From contig NZ_AFIJ01000033.1 of assembly GCF_000214495.1 (NCBI RefSeq), positions 1 through 64,000 of the forward strand: DNA of 64,000 bases. The letters run 5' to 3'. Both the position numbers and the translations under genes were made by a program. The notes beneath the pieces are model-generated. The model was not told the origin of the DNA. It saw only the letters and a list, made by a program, of their open reading frames with translations, and did no database searches. The stretch is from Megasphaera lornae. GTDB lineage: Bacteria > Bacillota > Negativicutes > Veillonellales > Megasphaeraceae. Below, in pieces: positions 16,455 to 24,182 of the stretch (positions within the stretch are counted from its first letter, which is position 1; every line of letters begins with the position of its first letter).

Positions 16455-18127
16455 AGGTTCATCTCTTTCTCCTGTTTCCCCCGCACGGAAGCAAAGGTGC
16501 CGGCCGCACGAATAACCCGACAAAAAGCGGGCGGAATTTCCTCCGCTTGTAAGGATTGACCGATAAGACGTCCTAAAATCACACCTTTATTACTATACAA
16601 CCACGCGAAATAATATACACAAAGGGCCTGATAATTGCGACTGTTTACATGTTGCAGCAGTTTAGGCGGGTAGTCGTGATAATTAATGGCCAATTTGCGA
16701 CAGGCGCGTTTCAACATATCCGCAGTGGCTCGTCCGTGCCCGCCGGCGGCCGCGTTAATAATCCGGTCCAATTCCCGCCGTTTACCGACTTGCAGCAGGC
16801 GCGTCACCAAATCCATTTCAAAACAAATTTCATCTGTAAAATAGACTTGTTTTTCATAACAACGCAACCGTTTGACATCGCCGTCATACAAGGCCGCTAC
16901 GGGAATATGAAAGGCTTCCAGCAAGGTTTTTATTTTGCCGATAGAGCTTTCCCCGCGCGCATTAATCAGGCAAATGCCATAATAATCGAACGGCACTTGC
17001 AAGGTTTTTCCGAAATAACGAAAACACCCGTATTCCGTTTCGCCTTCGACAATGAGAACACTGCGGGAATATAAAGATTCTTTCACTTCCGGAAAGTGCA
17101 TGAGTAAATGTTTTTCAATTTCTTCATCAAATGAAAATGCGCTGCCGCAGGCGGCCTGTACTTGTTGGGCGTCATTTCTGTAAAACCGGATAATATGACG
17201 ATAATCGCCCGCCAAAGAGTCCGTCGCATGTGTAACGACAAATAACTGTCCGCGCAGGCCGTCAATATGAAATAATTCATGTAACAACTTACAAAATTTC
17301 GGGTCCCGATTTTCCAGCAATTCTTGATAATATTGCAAAATAGAACGCTGCATATACGGATGTAAATGAATTTCCGGTTCGTCAATAGATACCCATAACG
17401 GCAACAGGCGCTCACCGTTTTCATTAATAATCAACGAGCGTTCCAAAGGCGCGGCATGACTTTGCATCATTTCATAAATCTGTGTCAACAGTCGTAACGC
17501 CACTAAAGATATAAATTTCATATTATCCGCTACGGGGCAATCTTGCCGACGCAAATACCGCGACAAAAGAAAAATATTCACATAATACGAAGTATCCCGA
17601 TTCCCGACCTGCACTTCGCGGGTGATAAATTCACGAATACAAGGCGTTAAATTTTCCGCCCGTACGTGTAAAACGGTTTCCAGTTTTTCTTCCACCGCCC
17701 GATATACCCAGACCGGCGTTTCTCCCGGGTCATGAAATGAAGCATTTTCCAAATATCGTACACAGCGAATGATTTCCGGCGGCACGAGTTCCCCCGAATC
17801 CAGGTTATACAAACGCGGCAAAAATTCTTCCACATTTTTTTCCAATCGCAAGGTTACAGTTCGCCGGTCTTCCTGTCGATCAAAGGCGAAACCCTGATCG
17901 CCGGGCCGCAACAACACCAACTCCAAGGTTACGACAATAGGACGGGTTACATCGGCATAATCCTGTTCCGGTATGACCTGTCCTTTGCAAATCAGGGACA
18001 ACAGCCGTAAAAAACTGCTTTTGCCGATCGCATTTTCACCTACCAAATAATTCATGGATTCGTGAAAATGTAAGGTTACATCGCGTAAATTTCGATAGTT
18101 CTCAATGTGCATAGACTTAATATACAT
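16451..18127 (-). CDS. OLD-family AAA ATPase with TOPRIM nuclease domain
   Basis: The 558-residue protein has an N-terminal SMC/RecF-like ATPase: IENYRNLRD, Walker A GENAIGKSS (residues 30-38), Walker B LWVSIDEPEIHLHP (about 245-257) and an H-loop VVTHATDS (297-304). A C-terminal TOPRIM domain follows with VEGETE (360-365) and DGD (425-427). This matches the overcoming-lysogenization-defect nucleases. No UvrD-like partner is adjacent, so it is a stand-alone (class 1-like) protein rather than a Gabija pair. It is the first gene of an operon (SD AAAGGAG) and overlaps topB. DNA repair or phage defence are both possible; the topB coupling favours a DNA-processing role. Confidence 0.88.
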   Translation of the reverse strand: MYIKSMHIENYRNLRDVTLHFHESMNYLVGENAIGKSSFLRLLSLICKGQVIPEQDYADVTRPIVVTLELVLLRPGDQGFAFDRQEDRRTVTLRLEKNVEEFLPRLYNLDSGELVPPEIIRCVRYLENASFHDPGETPVWVYRAVEEKLETVLHVRAENLTPCIREFITREVQVGNRDTSYYVNIFLLSRYLRRQDCPVADNMKFISLVALRLLTQIYEMMQSHAAPLERSLIINENGERLLPLWVSIDEPEIHLHPYMQRSILQYYQELLENRDPKFCKLLHELFHIDGLRGQLFVVTHATDSLAGDYRHIIRFYRNDAQQVQAACGSAFSFDEEIEKHLLMHFPEVKESLYSRSVLIVEGETEYGCFRYFGKTLQVPFDYYGICLINARGESSIGKIKTLLEAFHIPVAALYDGDVKRLRCYEKQVYFTDEICFEMDLVTRLLQVGKRRELDRIINAAAGGHGRATADMLKRACRKLAINYHDYPPKLLQHVNSRNYQALCVYYFAWLYSNKGVILGRLIGQSLQAEEIPPAFCRVIRAAGTFASVRGKQEKEMNL

Positions 18128-18218
18128 AAAAATCGCTCCTTTACCCGCCTTTATTTCTGCGTATATTAATTCTAAAAAAGGACGCCGCTTTTCGCGTTAC
18201 GGGACAGCACTTTTTTTA

Positions 18219-18470
18219 TTATTCCGCCTCGGTCATTTTCATGATTTCCGCATAGGATACTATCGTCACGGAAAGAGGAAGATCCTGCAAAAAAGCGGTC
18301 GTAATTTCCCGCGTATCCGCAGTAGTGCGTACACAGCCGATGCCTTTCTTCCCCCAAACGGCCGTAACCACACCGAAGTATTCGCACCCTTCCACAAAAC
18401 GTGTCACCCACGTCATAGCGGACGGCGCCACTTGAAAATACACCCATTCGGGGCTCAGTGTCGCTGTCAT
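18219..18470 (-). CDS. Small conserved-looking protein, 83 aa (DUF4911-like?)
   Basis: This short frame starts with ATGA overlapping the stop of the U32-family gene, a strong sign of coupled translation. The product is a compact alpha/beta protein (YFQVAPSAMTWVTRFVEGCE, GVVTAVWGKKGIGCVRTT) without signal or membrane segments. Its size and position next to a tRNA-hydroxylation gene resemble small DUF4911-type proteins, but I am not certain of that family. Function unknown. Confidence 0.65.
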   Translation of the reverse strand: MTATLSPEWVYFQVAPSAMTWVTRFVEGCEYFGVVTAVWGKKGIGCVRTTADTREITTAFLQDLPLSVTIVSYAEIMKMTEAE

Positions 18471-19696
18471 TTTTCCCTCACCCGCCGTCGCATTAACGAC
18501 TGCGCTTCCAACGGTTGCAGACAGGGAATACCGATGCGTTCCTGCGGATGTCGTGCGGCTTCCACTTCCGTACCGTCCGCCGTCACCAACCGGGGCAACC
18601 GCAACCGCACCGTTTCTCCCCGGGGCTGTAAAAATTCCACTTCCTGCCCGACTTTAAAATGATTGCGCTGTTCCACCCAAACCATCTGCCGCGCTGCATC
18701 ATACTCCTGCACCACGCCGATAAATTCATGGGTCTGCGTGTTGCAGGAATGACTGTATACCTGATCCGCCTCGGTCGGTCGGGAAACGGCAAAGCCGCGA
18801 GTGTAAGGACGATGCGAAATTTTCTCCAGTTCTTCGATCCATTCCGATCGCACGGAAAAATGTTCCGGATCCGCTACATACGCATCCATGGCCTGCCGAT
18901 ACACTTTCACTACCGTCGCCACATAATGAATACTCTTCATGCGACCTTCGATTTTTAAACTGTGCAATCCGGCTTGATACATATCCGGCAAATAGGGCAA
19001 CATGCAAAGATCTTTGGAGTTAAAAATATACGTTCCCCGTTCATCTTCGACGACCGGGAAATATTCACCGGGGCGAGTTTCTTCCACAATATTATACTTA
19101 AAGCGACAGCATTGCACGCATTGACCGCGGTTGGAGTCTCTGTTTTGTGTAAAATAATTGCTTAACAGACAGCGCCCGGAATACGAAATACACATGGCGC
19201 CATGTACAAACCCTTCCAATTCCACCGGTACCCGATCATGAATTTCTTTAATGTCCGACAACCCGACTTCACGAGCCATAACCACGCGACTTGCGCCCTG
19301 TTCATACCAAAATTTGACGGCCGCCCAATTCGTCGTATTGGCTTGGGTGGAAATGTGAATCGGTAAATCGGGAACCGTTTCCCGGGCCATGCCGAAAATT
19401 CCCGGATCCGCCACTAATACGGCATCTGCATGAAAGTCCCGCAATTGCCGCAAGTACGCCGGCAGTCCGGGTAAATCACGGTGATGAGGAAAAATATTCA
19501 CTGTCACATATACTCGTTTTCCCCGTTCATGCGCATAGGCAATCGCCGCTTCCATTTCTTCCGGAGAAAAATTATCACTGAATGCGCGTAAGCCGAACGA
19601 CTTACCGCCTAAATACACGGCATCGGCGCCATACAGCAAAGCCGCTTTCAGCTTGTCCATATTACCTGCCGGTGCCAATAATTCCATTGGTTGCAT
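18467..19696 (-). CDS. trhP: U32-family protein, tRNA uridine-34 hydroxylation (TrhP)
   Basis: The 409-residue protein begins MELLAPAGNMDKLKAAL, has the TIM-barrel core with ADAVLVADPGI and ISTQANTTN, then HGAMCISYSGRCLLSNY and the cysteine set GQCVQCCRFKY expected to bind an Fe-S cluster, followed by a C-terminal beta domain. U32 members of this type (TrhP/YegQ, RlhA) hydroxylate RNA; with trmR next door, the likely product is 5-hydroxyuridine at wobble position 34 of tRNA, using prephenate as in known systems. The order mltG-trmR-trhP matches yrrL-yrrM-yrrN/O of Bacillus subtilis, where two such proteins occur; only one is here. It starts 3 nt after trmR. Confidence 0.88.
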   Translation of the reverse strand: MQPMELLAPAGNMDKLKAALLYGADAVYLGGKSFGLRAFSDNFSPEEMEAAIAYAHERGKRVYVTVNIFPHHRDLPGLPAYLRQLRDFHADAVLVADPGIFGMARETVPDLPIHISTQANTTNWAAVKFWYEQGASRVVMAREVGLSDIKEIHDRVPVELEGFVHGAMCISYSGRCLLSNYFTQNRDSNRGQCVQCCRFKYNIVEETRPGEYFPVVEDERGTYIFNSKDLCMLPYLPDMYQAGLHSLKIEGRMKSIHYVATVVKVYRQAMDAYVADPEHFSVRSEWIEELEKISHRPYTRGFAVSRPTEADQVYSHSCNTQTHEFIGVVQEYDAARQMVWVEQRNHFKVGQEVEFLQPRGETVRLRLPRLVTADGTEVEAARHPQERIGIPCLQPLEAQSLMRRRVREK

Positions 19697-19699
19697 GCT

Positions 19700-20290
19700 T
19701 TATCCTTTCCAACGCGAAACGGTCAGGCCGTCACCGTTTTCAAAAAAAACGGTTTCAAAATGCCTGCGATCGCCAATATAATCTAAAAAAGCGCGGAGCC
19801 GCATAATCGCGGTTCTGTGCTTATGCGGCAAGGTGCCTTCTCTGTACAGCATATCATGGTACCGAATATTATCCGCCAGAATCAGCGCGCCGGGACGTAA
19901 TTGCGGCAACAACAATTGTAATTGTCGGCCATATTGTCCTTTCGGTCCGTCTAAAAAAACTAAATCCCACGGCCCTTGCAAATTGCCGAGCAAGGCCGTC
20001 GCATCGCCGCAATGAACGTGTATTTGTGTCGCATACGGAGAGCGTGCTATATAGGCACGTGCCGCGGCTGCCCGTGCGGCATCCGCTTCAATGGTGATCA
20101 ACTCGGCATGCGGCGGGGCTTGCGCAATAATTTGCAACGCCGAATAGCCGATGGCCGTACCGACCTCCAAAATACGTTGCGGTTTCTGTTGCGCCGCCAG
20201 ACGTTGCACTAACGGCAATTCCGCCGCGCGCAATAACGGCAATCCTTGTGTACGTCCATACGCCTCCATTTCCGCCAACAAGGTTTTCAT
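19700..20290 (-). CDS. trmR: tRNA 5-hydroxyuridine methyltransferase (TrmR/YrrM)
   Basis: This SAM-dependent O-methyltransferase of 196 residues carries the motif I ILEVGTAIGYSAL, the acidic ITIEAD strand end, and the metal-binding FLDGPKGQY and ILADNIRYHD segments of the cation-dependent COMT-like family. In Bacillus the orthologue methylates ho5U34 to mo5U34 in tRNA. The adjacent trhP makes the substrate, supporting this assignment over a small-molecule methyltransferase. Its ATG overlaps the mltG stop by ATGA. Confidence 0.85.
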   Translation of the reverse strand: MKTLLAEMEAYGRTQGLPLLRAAELPLVQRLAAQQKPQRILEVGTAIGYSALQIIAQAPPHAELITIEADAARAAAARAYIARSPYATQIHVHCGDATALLGNLQGPWDLVFLDGPKGQYGRQLQLLLPQLRPGALILADNIRYHDMLYREGTLPHKHRTAIMRLRAFLDYIGDRRHFETVFFENGDGLTVSRWKG

Positions 20291-21339
20291 CGTAAATACT
20301 CCTGTACATTTTTTTGATGCGCCGCGTACGTGGCGGCAAAATGATTATGCCCCCGTGTATCGGCCACAAAATAGATATTCGCCGTAGGCTGCGCCTGCAG
20401 TACCGCATCCAGGCAGGGCAAACCGGCATTCCCGATCGCCCCCGGCGGCAAACCGGCAAACACATACGTATTATACGGGGAGGCATACTGTGTATCCGTA
20501 ATGTCGTAGGTACTTTTATGGTTCCCCATAGCATACGAAATGCTGGCATCGGACTGCAATTTCATACCGATCCGCAAGCGCTGCCTGAATGCTGCGGCAA
20601 TAGGTTGTCGATCCGCTTGAAATTTCGCTTCCCGTTCCACTAACGAAGCCAAGGTGACCCATTCCGTCACAGTCATATGCGCGGCCTGCAACCGTTGTCG
20701 CCGTGCCGGCGTCAACTTGCGATTAAAGTTATCCAACATGATGCGCACCGCTTCGTCCGCATTCGCCGTATACGGCAAAGCGTACGTATCGGGAAATAAA
20801 AAGCCTTCCGCCTTAAAGACCACCGGACGTGAAGTACGCATATACGGATACAATAATGAATCGTTATTGGCCGCCTGCAAAAACGCCTGTTCCGAAATCC
20901 GTCCGTGCGAAGCCACCGCCCGGGCAATCCGACGTACTGTATACCCTTCAGGAATGACCACCTCATACGCATCCGATGTACCGCAGGTTAATTTACGTAC
21001 CAGCGCATACATGCTCATTTGCGAATGCAATGCATATTCCCCCGCTTTTATTTGTTTCCCGTACCCGGTGACACTTAAAAAAAAGCGAAATAACCCCGGA
21101 CTTTGGATAAACCCTTGTCGCTGTAAGGCCTGTGCAGTTGCCGCACCCGTTTGGGAAGGCACGACCCGAAAATACCCGCGTTTCGGCACCGCCCAAAAAC
21201 AGGGAAGAAAATACAGCGCGCTGCCGAGTATACTCAGCACGATAAGACACACGATGCCCGCATAAATGCCGTGTATCCTGTTTCCATGAAATTGTCCGCT
21301 TCTGAAAAACGCTTTCTTATCCATGTGCCTATTATACAT
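20287..21339 (-). CDS. mltG: Endolytic murein transglycosylase
   Basis: The 350-residue YceG-like protein has one N-terminal membrane anchor (about residues 25-48, GIYAGIVCLIVLSILGSALYF), a LysM-like part (VIPEGYTVRRIARAVA) and the catalytic domain, with the active glutamate in LASLVEREAKF and the family motif LQSDASISYAMG, ending FAGLPPGAIGNAG. It cleaves nascent glycan strands at the cytoplasmic membrane. Two starts are possible: ATG 21339 with SD AAGGG, or ATG 21324, which would be exactly at the start site of the consensus promoter overlapping the gene. It heads the mltG-trmR-trhP unit. Confidence 0.92.
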   Translation of the reverse strand: MYNRHMDKKAFFRSGQFHGNRIHGIYAGIVCLIVLSILGSALYFLPCFWAVPKRGYFRVVPSQTGAATAQALQRQGFIQSPGLFRFFLSVTGYGKQIKAGEYALHSQMSMYALVRKLTCGTSDAYEVVIPEGYTVRRIARAVASHGRISEQAFLQAANNDSLLYPYMRTSRPVVFKAEGFLFPDTYALPYTANADEAVRIMLDNFNRKLTPARRQRLQAAHMTVTEWVTLASLVEREAKFQADRQPIAAAFRQRLRIGMKLQSDASISYAMGNHKSTYDITDTQYASPYNTYVFAGLPPGAIGNAGLPCLDAVLQAQPTANIYFVADTRGHNHFAATYAAHQKNVQEYLR

Positions 21340-21359
21340 GATTGTCCCTTACTTGCCAA
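21331..21359 (-). promoter_or_regulatory. Consensus promoter overlapping the mltG start
   Basis: TTGGCA (21354-21359), 17 nt and TATAAT (21331-21336) on the minus strand. The -10 overlaps the first codons from ATG 21339, and the predicted start site falls on the A of the in-frame ATG 21324. Confidence 0.6.
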
Positions 21360-21447
21360 CTTATGAGCCGCCCATAGGCAGCAATGCGGAACCGACACAA
21401 CGTGTTCACCCTAAATCCGAAAATACGATGCGGACAATACGTCCCCA

Positions 21448-21480
21448 TAAAAAAAAGTCGCTCCCGAAAGAACGACTTTA
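21448..21480 (-). terminator. Intrinsic terminator of the yneA-like gene
   Basis: Stem AAAGTCG/CGACTTT with partial extension is followed by T8 on the minus strand, between the LysM gene and mltG. The 200-nt gap otherwise holds only the mltG promoter. Confidence 0.8.
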
Positions 21481-21565
21481 CCATGCCCCGCAACGGCACA
21501 TAAACCGTACGCGCTTACCCGAAGCGACAAAGGCAACATACGCCCCGCCGCTTACTTCCCCGCAT

Positions 21566-21925
21566 TTACGGCAATCCTTTTTTTACTTGTTCCGCCCGTT
21601 CCGGTGATACGGGAATTTTCAGTACTTGCCCGGGATGAATTTGTGCATTTCCCGGCAAATCGTTTACGGTCATAATATCACACATCACTTGCCGAACATC
21701 GGTATGACTATCCGCCGCCAGATTGGCATAATCCCATATGGTATCTCCCTCCCGTACATATACCGTCACATAAGACGTATTGTGCGGATGTGAAGCCCAT
21801 CCTAATTGCATACCGGCAAAAGCAATACACGCCGCGATAAAGATTCCGGTAAAAAATCGCCGCCATATATACGTTATTGACGCAGTAGGAAGAGAAGAAG
21901 GATTGCGTTTTATCGTTTTTTTCAT
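21566..21925 (-). CDS. yneA: LysM protein, YneA-like SOS cell-division inhibitor
   Basis: The 119-residue protein has an N-terminal membrane anchor (residues about 24-44) and a single C-terminal LysM domain (YVREGDTIWDYANLA ... INDLPGN-like ... IHPGQVLKIPV), so it should sit at the cell surface and bind peptidoglycan. It is divergent from lexA across a region full of LexA-box-like sites, exactly the arrangement of yneA in Bacillus, whose product delays division during DNA damage. The symbol rests on synteny and architecture; sequence similarity of the membrane part is not testable here. The SD AAAGGAG is 12 nt from the ATG, slightly far. Confidence 0.75.
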   Translation of the reverse strand: MKKTIKRNPSSLPTASITYIWRRFFTGIFIAACIAFAGMQLGWASHPHNTSYVTVYVREGDTIWDYANLAADSHTDVRQVMCDIMTVNDLPGNAQIHPGQVLKIPVSPERAEQVKKGLP

Positions 21926-21947
21926 AGGAATTCACCACTCCTTTAAC

Positions 21948-21961
21948 AAAACAAATGTTTT
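21948..21961. promoter_or_regulatory. LexA-box-like site 1
   Basis: AAAACAAATGTTTT is a perfect palindrome of the AAC-N4-GTT type, though it lacks the flanking CG/GA of stronger boxes. It lies just upstream of the yneA-like SD. Confidence 0.45.
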
Positions 21962-21962
21962 G

Positions 21963-21976
21963 CGAACATTAGTTCG
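21963..21976. promoter_or_regulatory. LexA box 2
   Basis: CGAACATTAGTTCG has perfect CGAAC-N4-GTTCG arms matching the Gram-positive LexA (DinR) operator. It lies in the early transcribed region of the yneA-like gene. Confidence 0.8.
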
Positions 21977-21988
21977 TTCATCGGTTTT

Positions 21989-22017
21989 ATTATATCGCCG
22001 AACATTCGTTCTGTCAA
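21989..22017 (-). promoter_or_regulatory. Perfect-consensus promoter of the yneA-like gene
   Basis: The minus strand carries TTGACA (22012-22017), exactly 17 nt and TATAAT (21989-21994), a fully consensus housekeeping promoter. LexA box 3 fills most of the spacer, so repressor binding would block polymerase directly. Confidence 0.85.
21999..22012. promoter_or_regulatory. LexA box 3
   Basis: CGAACATTCGTTCT keeps CGAAC-N4-GTTC arms, one terminal mismatch, and lies between the -35 and -10 of the yneA-like promoter. Confidence 0.8.
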
Positions 22018-22025
22018 GGCGTATG

Positions 22026-22039
22026 AGAACAAATGTTTG
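22026..22039. promoter_or_regulatory. LexA box 4 (autoregulatory)
   Basis: AGAACAAATGTTTG resembles GAAC-N4-GTTC with one arm weaker. It overlaps the lexA -35, consistent with LexA autorepression. Confidence 0.65.
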
Positions 22040-22065
22040 ATTTTTTATTATAAATACCTTATAAT
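22037..22065 (+). promoter_or_regulatory. Promoter of lexA
   Basis: TTGATT (22037-22042), 17 nt, TATAAT (22060-22065), about 30 nt upstream of the chosen lexA ATG. Confidence 0.75.
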
Positions 22066-22094
22066 AAACTCATCCTTTAGATGGAGTGATGGCT

Positions 22095-22712
22095 ATGGAA
22101 ATAACAGAAAAATCGTTGACCACTCGACAACGTCAAATTTTAGAATATATTCGCGCCTGTGTACATCAATACGGATATCCGCCGTCTGTACGCGAAATTT
22201 GTCAGGAAGTGGGACTCAGTTCCACCTCGACGGTACACAGCTATTTACAAGCGCTGGAAGAAAAAGGCTATATTCGCCGAAATCCTACCAAAAACCGTAA
22301 TATCGCCTTGGTTGATGAAGGAAATTGGCGTTCCAAAAAATTGGTTCCCCTCCCTCTGGTAGGGCAAGTACGTGCGGGGGAACCCATTTTTGCCGAAGAA
22401 TGTGTTGAAGATGTGTATCCCTTTGCCGCCGATTTTATCGGGGACGACGATGCCTTCCTGCTGACCGTTCGCGGCGACAGTATGAAAAATGCGGGGATTC
22501 TCGAAGGCGATCTGCTCATTGTTCGTCGCCAAAATACCGCGCAAAACGGCGAAATTGTCGTAGCCCTGCTGGAAGAGGAAGCTACCGTTAAACGCTATTT
22601 TCGCGAATCGCAGGCCATTCGCCTGCAACCTGAAAATGAAGCATATGAACCGATTTATACACGCCATTGTCAAATTCTCGGAAAAGTCGTAGGCGTTTTT
22701 CGGCGGTATTGA
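22095..22712 (+). CDS. lexA: LexA repressor / self-cleaving protease
   Basis: LexA represses SOS genes and autocleaves when stimulated by RecA filaments. The 205-residue product has the N-terminal winged helix (TTRQRQILEYIR, PPSVREICQEVGLSS), the Ala94-Gly95 cleavage site in VRAGEP, catalytic Ser129 in RGDSM and Lys166 in ATVKRY. The frame opens at GTG 22086, but ATG 22095 is 8 nt after SD GGAG and is preferred. It is divergent from the yneA-like gene and followed by a long hairpin, so it is transcribed alone. Confidence 0.97.
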   Translation: MEITEKSLTTRQRQILEYIRACVHQYGYPPSVREICQEVGLSSTSTVHSYLQALEEKGYIRRNPTKNRNIALVDEGNWRSKKLVPLPLVGQVRAGEPIFAEECVEDVYPFAADFIGDDDAFLLTVRGDSMKNAGILEGDLLIVRRQNTAQNGEIVVALLEEEATVKRYFRESQAIRLQPENEAYEPIYTRHCQILGKVVGVFRRY

Positions 22713-22730
22713 TACAATCTCCGCCTATGC

Positions 22731-22778
22731 CATGTAAAAACGGTGCTTTTGATTTATAAAAAGCACCGTTTTTACATG
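22731..22778. terminator. Bidirectional hairpin after lexA
   Basis: Near-perfect 20-bp inverted repeat (CATGTAAAAACGGTGCTTTT and its complement) around a 7-nt loop, A/T runs inside both arms. It can stop lexA and any leftward-opposing transcript. Confidence 0.85.
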
Positions 22779-22839
22779 CCGTTTTCACCTTGAAAAAGCG
22801 GCCTTTCCTCTTCCGCCCTCCATGACCGCTTCTTTCCAT

Positions 22840-22875
22840 AAAAAAAGACGTGTGCTTCCGGCACACGTCTTTTTC
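22840..22875. terminator. Bidirectional terminator after mtaD
   Basis: GACGTGTGC/GCACACGTC stem flanked by A7 on one side and T5 on the other, 8 nt after the mtaD stop. It ends the mtnP-mtnA-ahcY-mtaD unit. Confidence 0.9.
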
Positions 22876-22882
22876 AGTCCCC

Positions 22883-24166
22883 TCAATCTAATTGAGAGAA
22901 TAATTTTTCTTTTGTCCGCTCCGCTTCAGCTTTCACTTTTTCTATATCAATAGTAGTAAACGCTTTGTGGCGTAACAGGGTTTTTCCGTCAACAATCACC
23001 GTATCCACATCAAAACTGTTTGCAGAATACGCAAATAACGACATCGTATTGTGTTTGGGATACCAATGCAGACCTTCCCGATCGATAAGGGTAATATCCG
23101 CTTTATATCCCTTCTCCAACTTTCCTACATCCGTATACCCGAGGCATTTTGCTCCGCCTTCGGTTAACAGCTGCAGAGCCGTTTCCGCGGGAATTACCAG
23201 CGGATCCAACGTATTGGCTTTATGGACTAAAGCGGCTAAATGCATTTCTTCCACAATATCCAAGTTATTATTGCTGGAAGCTCCATCCGTTCCCAAGCCT
23301 ACAGTAATGCCTTTTTTCAACATTTCGCCAAGCGGGGCAATACCGCCGGCAAGTTTAAAATTACTCCCCGGATTATGAGCCACCCGCACATGTTTTCGGG
23401 CCATAATATTCAAATCATCTTCATCTACCCAAACACAATGAGCCGCTAAGCAACCGCAATCCAAGATGCCCAATTCATCCGCCAACGCGATGGGCGACTT
23501 GTGATATTGTTCTTTTATATCCTGCACTTCGCCTTTGGTTTCGCTGAGATGGATATGAATTTCCGCACCTAATTCGTGTGCCAAATCCACGACTTGTCGT
23601 AAATAGTCGGGCGGGCAAGTATACGGCGCATGCGGTCCCAACATGACCGTAATTCGGCCGTCCGCTTTTTTATGCCACGTGTGATAAAATTCTTTACTTT
23701 CCGCCAAGGCTTCCTGCGCATTGGGCGTAATCCCGGTCACGCCGCGGCACAGAGCGGCACGAATCCCGGAGGTTTCCACTGCCCGCGCCACATCGTTCAT
23801 AAAGAAATACATGTCCGCAAAAGAAGTGGTGCCGCACCGAATCATTTCGGCTATGCCCAACATCGTATGGGCATATACAATATCGCTGTCCAGTTTGGCT
23901 TCCGCCGGCCAAATTTTTTGCATCAGCCAATCCATGAGCTGCATGTCATCGGCATAACTGCGAAACACGGTCATGGCAATATGATTGTGTGTATTCACAA
24001 ATCCGGGCATGGCCAACATGCGGTTGCCGTCTATAATTTCATCGTACGCCGTCCGATCCGGATGATCGGGAAAGTCTGTAATCCGATCGTCTGTAAACGC
24101 AATGTTTTTTCCTTCTTTTATACTATGGTCTTGATAAAGGGCCACATTGGTTATCAGTTTTTTCAT
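22883..24166 (-). CDS. mtaD: 5-methylthioadenosine/S-adenosylhomocysteine deaminase
   Basis: This 427-residue amidohydrolase deaminates methylthioadenosine and S-adenosylhomocysteine to the inosyl forms. Metal and substrate motifs are in place: GFVNTHNHIA, HAPYTCP, HIHLSET, LAAHCVW and GTDGASSNNNLD. It starts right after ahcY (SD AAGGAG overlapping the ahcY stop) and ends a four-gene set for SAM by-product recycling. The deamination opens an alternative route to the hydrolase and phosphorylase encoded upstream; relative flux is not readable. Confidence 0.93.
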   Translation of the reverse strand: MKKLITNVALYQDHSIKEGKNIAFTDDRITDFPDHPDRTAYDEIIDGNRMLAMPGFVNTHNHIAMTVFRSYADDMQLMDWLMQKIWPAEAKLDSDIVYAHTMLGIAEMIRCGTTSFADMYFFMNDVARAVETSGIRAALCRGVTGITPNAQEALAESKEFYHTWHKKADGRITVMLGPHAPYTCPPDYLRQVVDLAHELGAEIHIHLSETKGEVQDIKEQYHKSPIALADELGILDCGCLAAHCVWVDEDDLNIMARKHVRVAHNPGSNFKLAGGIAPLGEMLKKGITVGLGTDGASSNNNLDIVEEMHLAALVHKANTLDPLVIPAETALQLLTEGGAKCLGYTDVGKLEKGYKADITLIDREGLHWYPKHNTMSLFAYSANSFDVDTVIVDGKTLLRHKAFTTIDIEKVKAEAERTKEKLFSQLD

Positions 24167-24182
24167 GTATACCGTTTTCTCC

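Noticed and set aside
16451..18127. Gabija-type defence pair
   Set aside because: A TOPRIM/OLD ATPase is present, but no UvrD-like helicase follows; the next gene is topoisomerase III.
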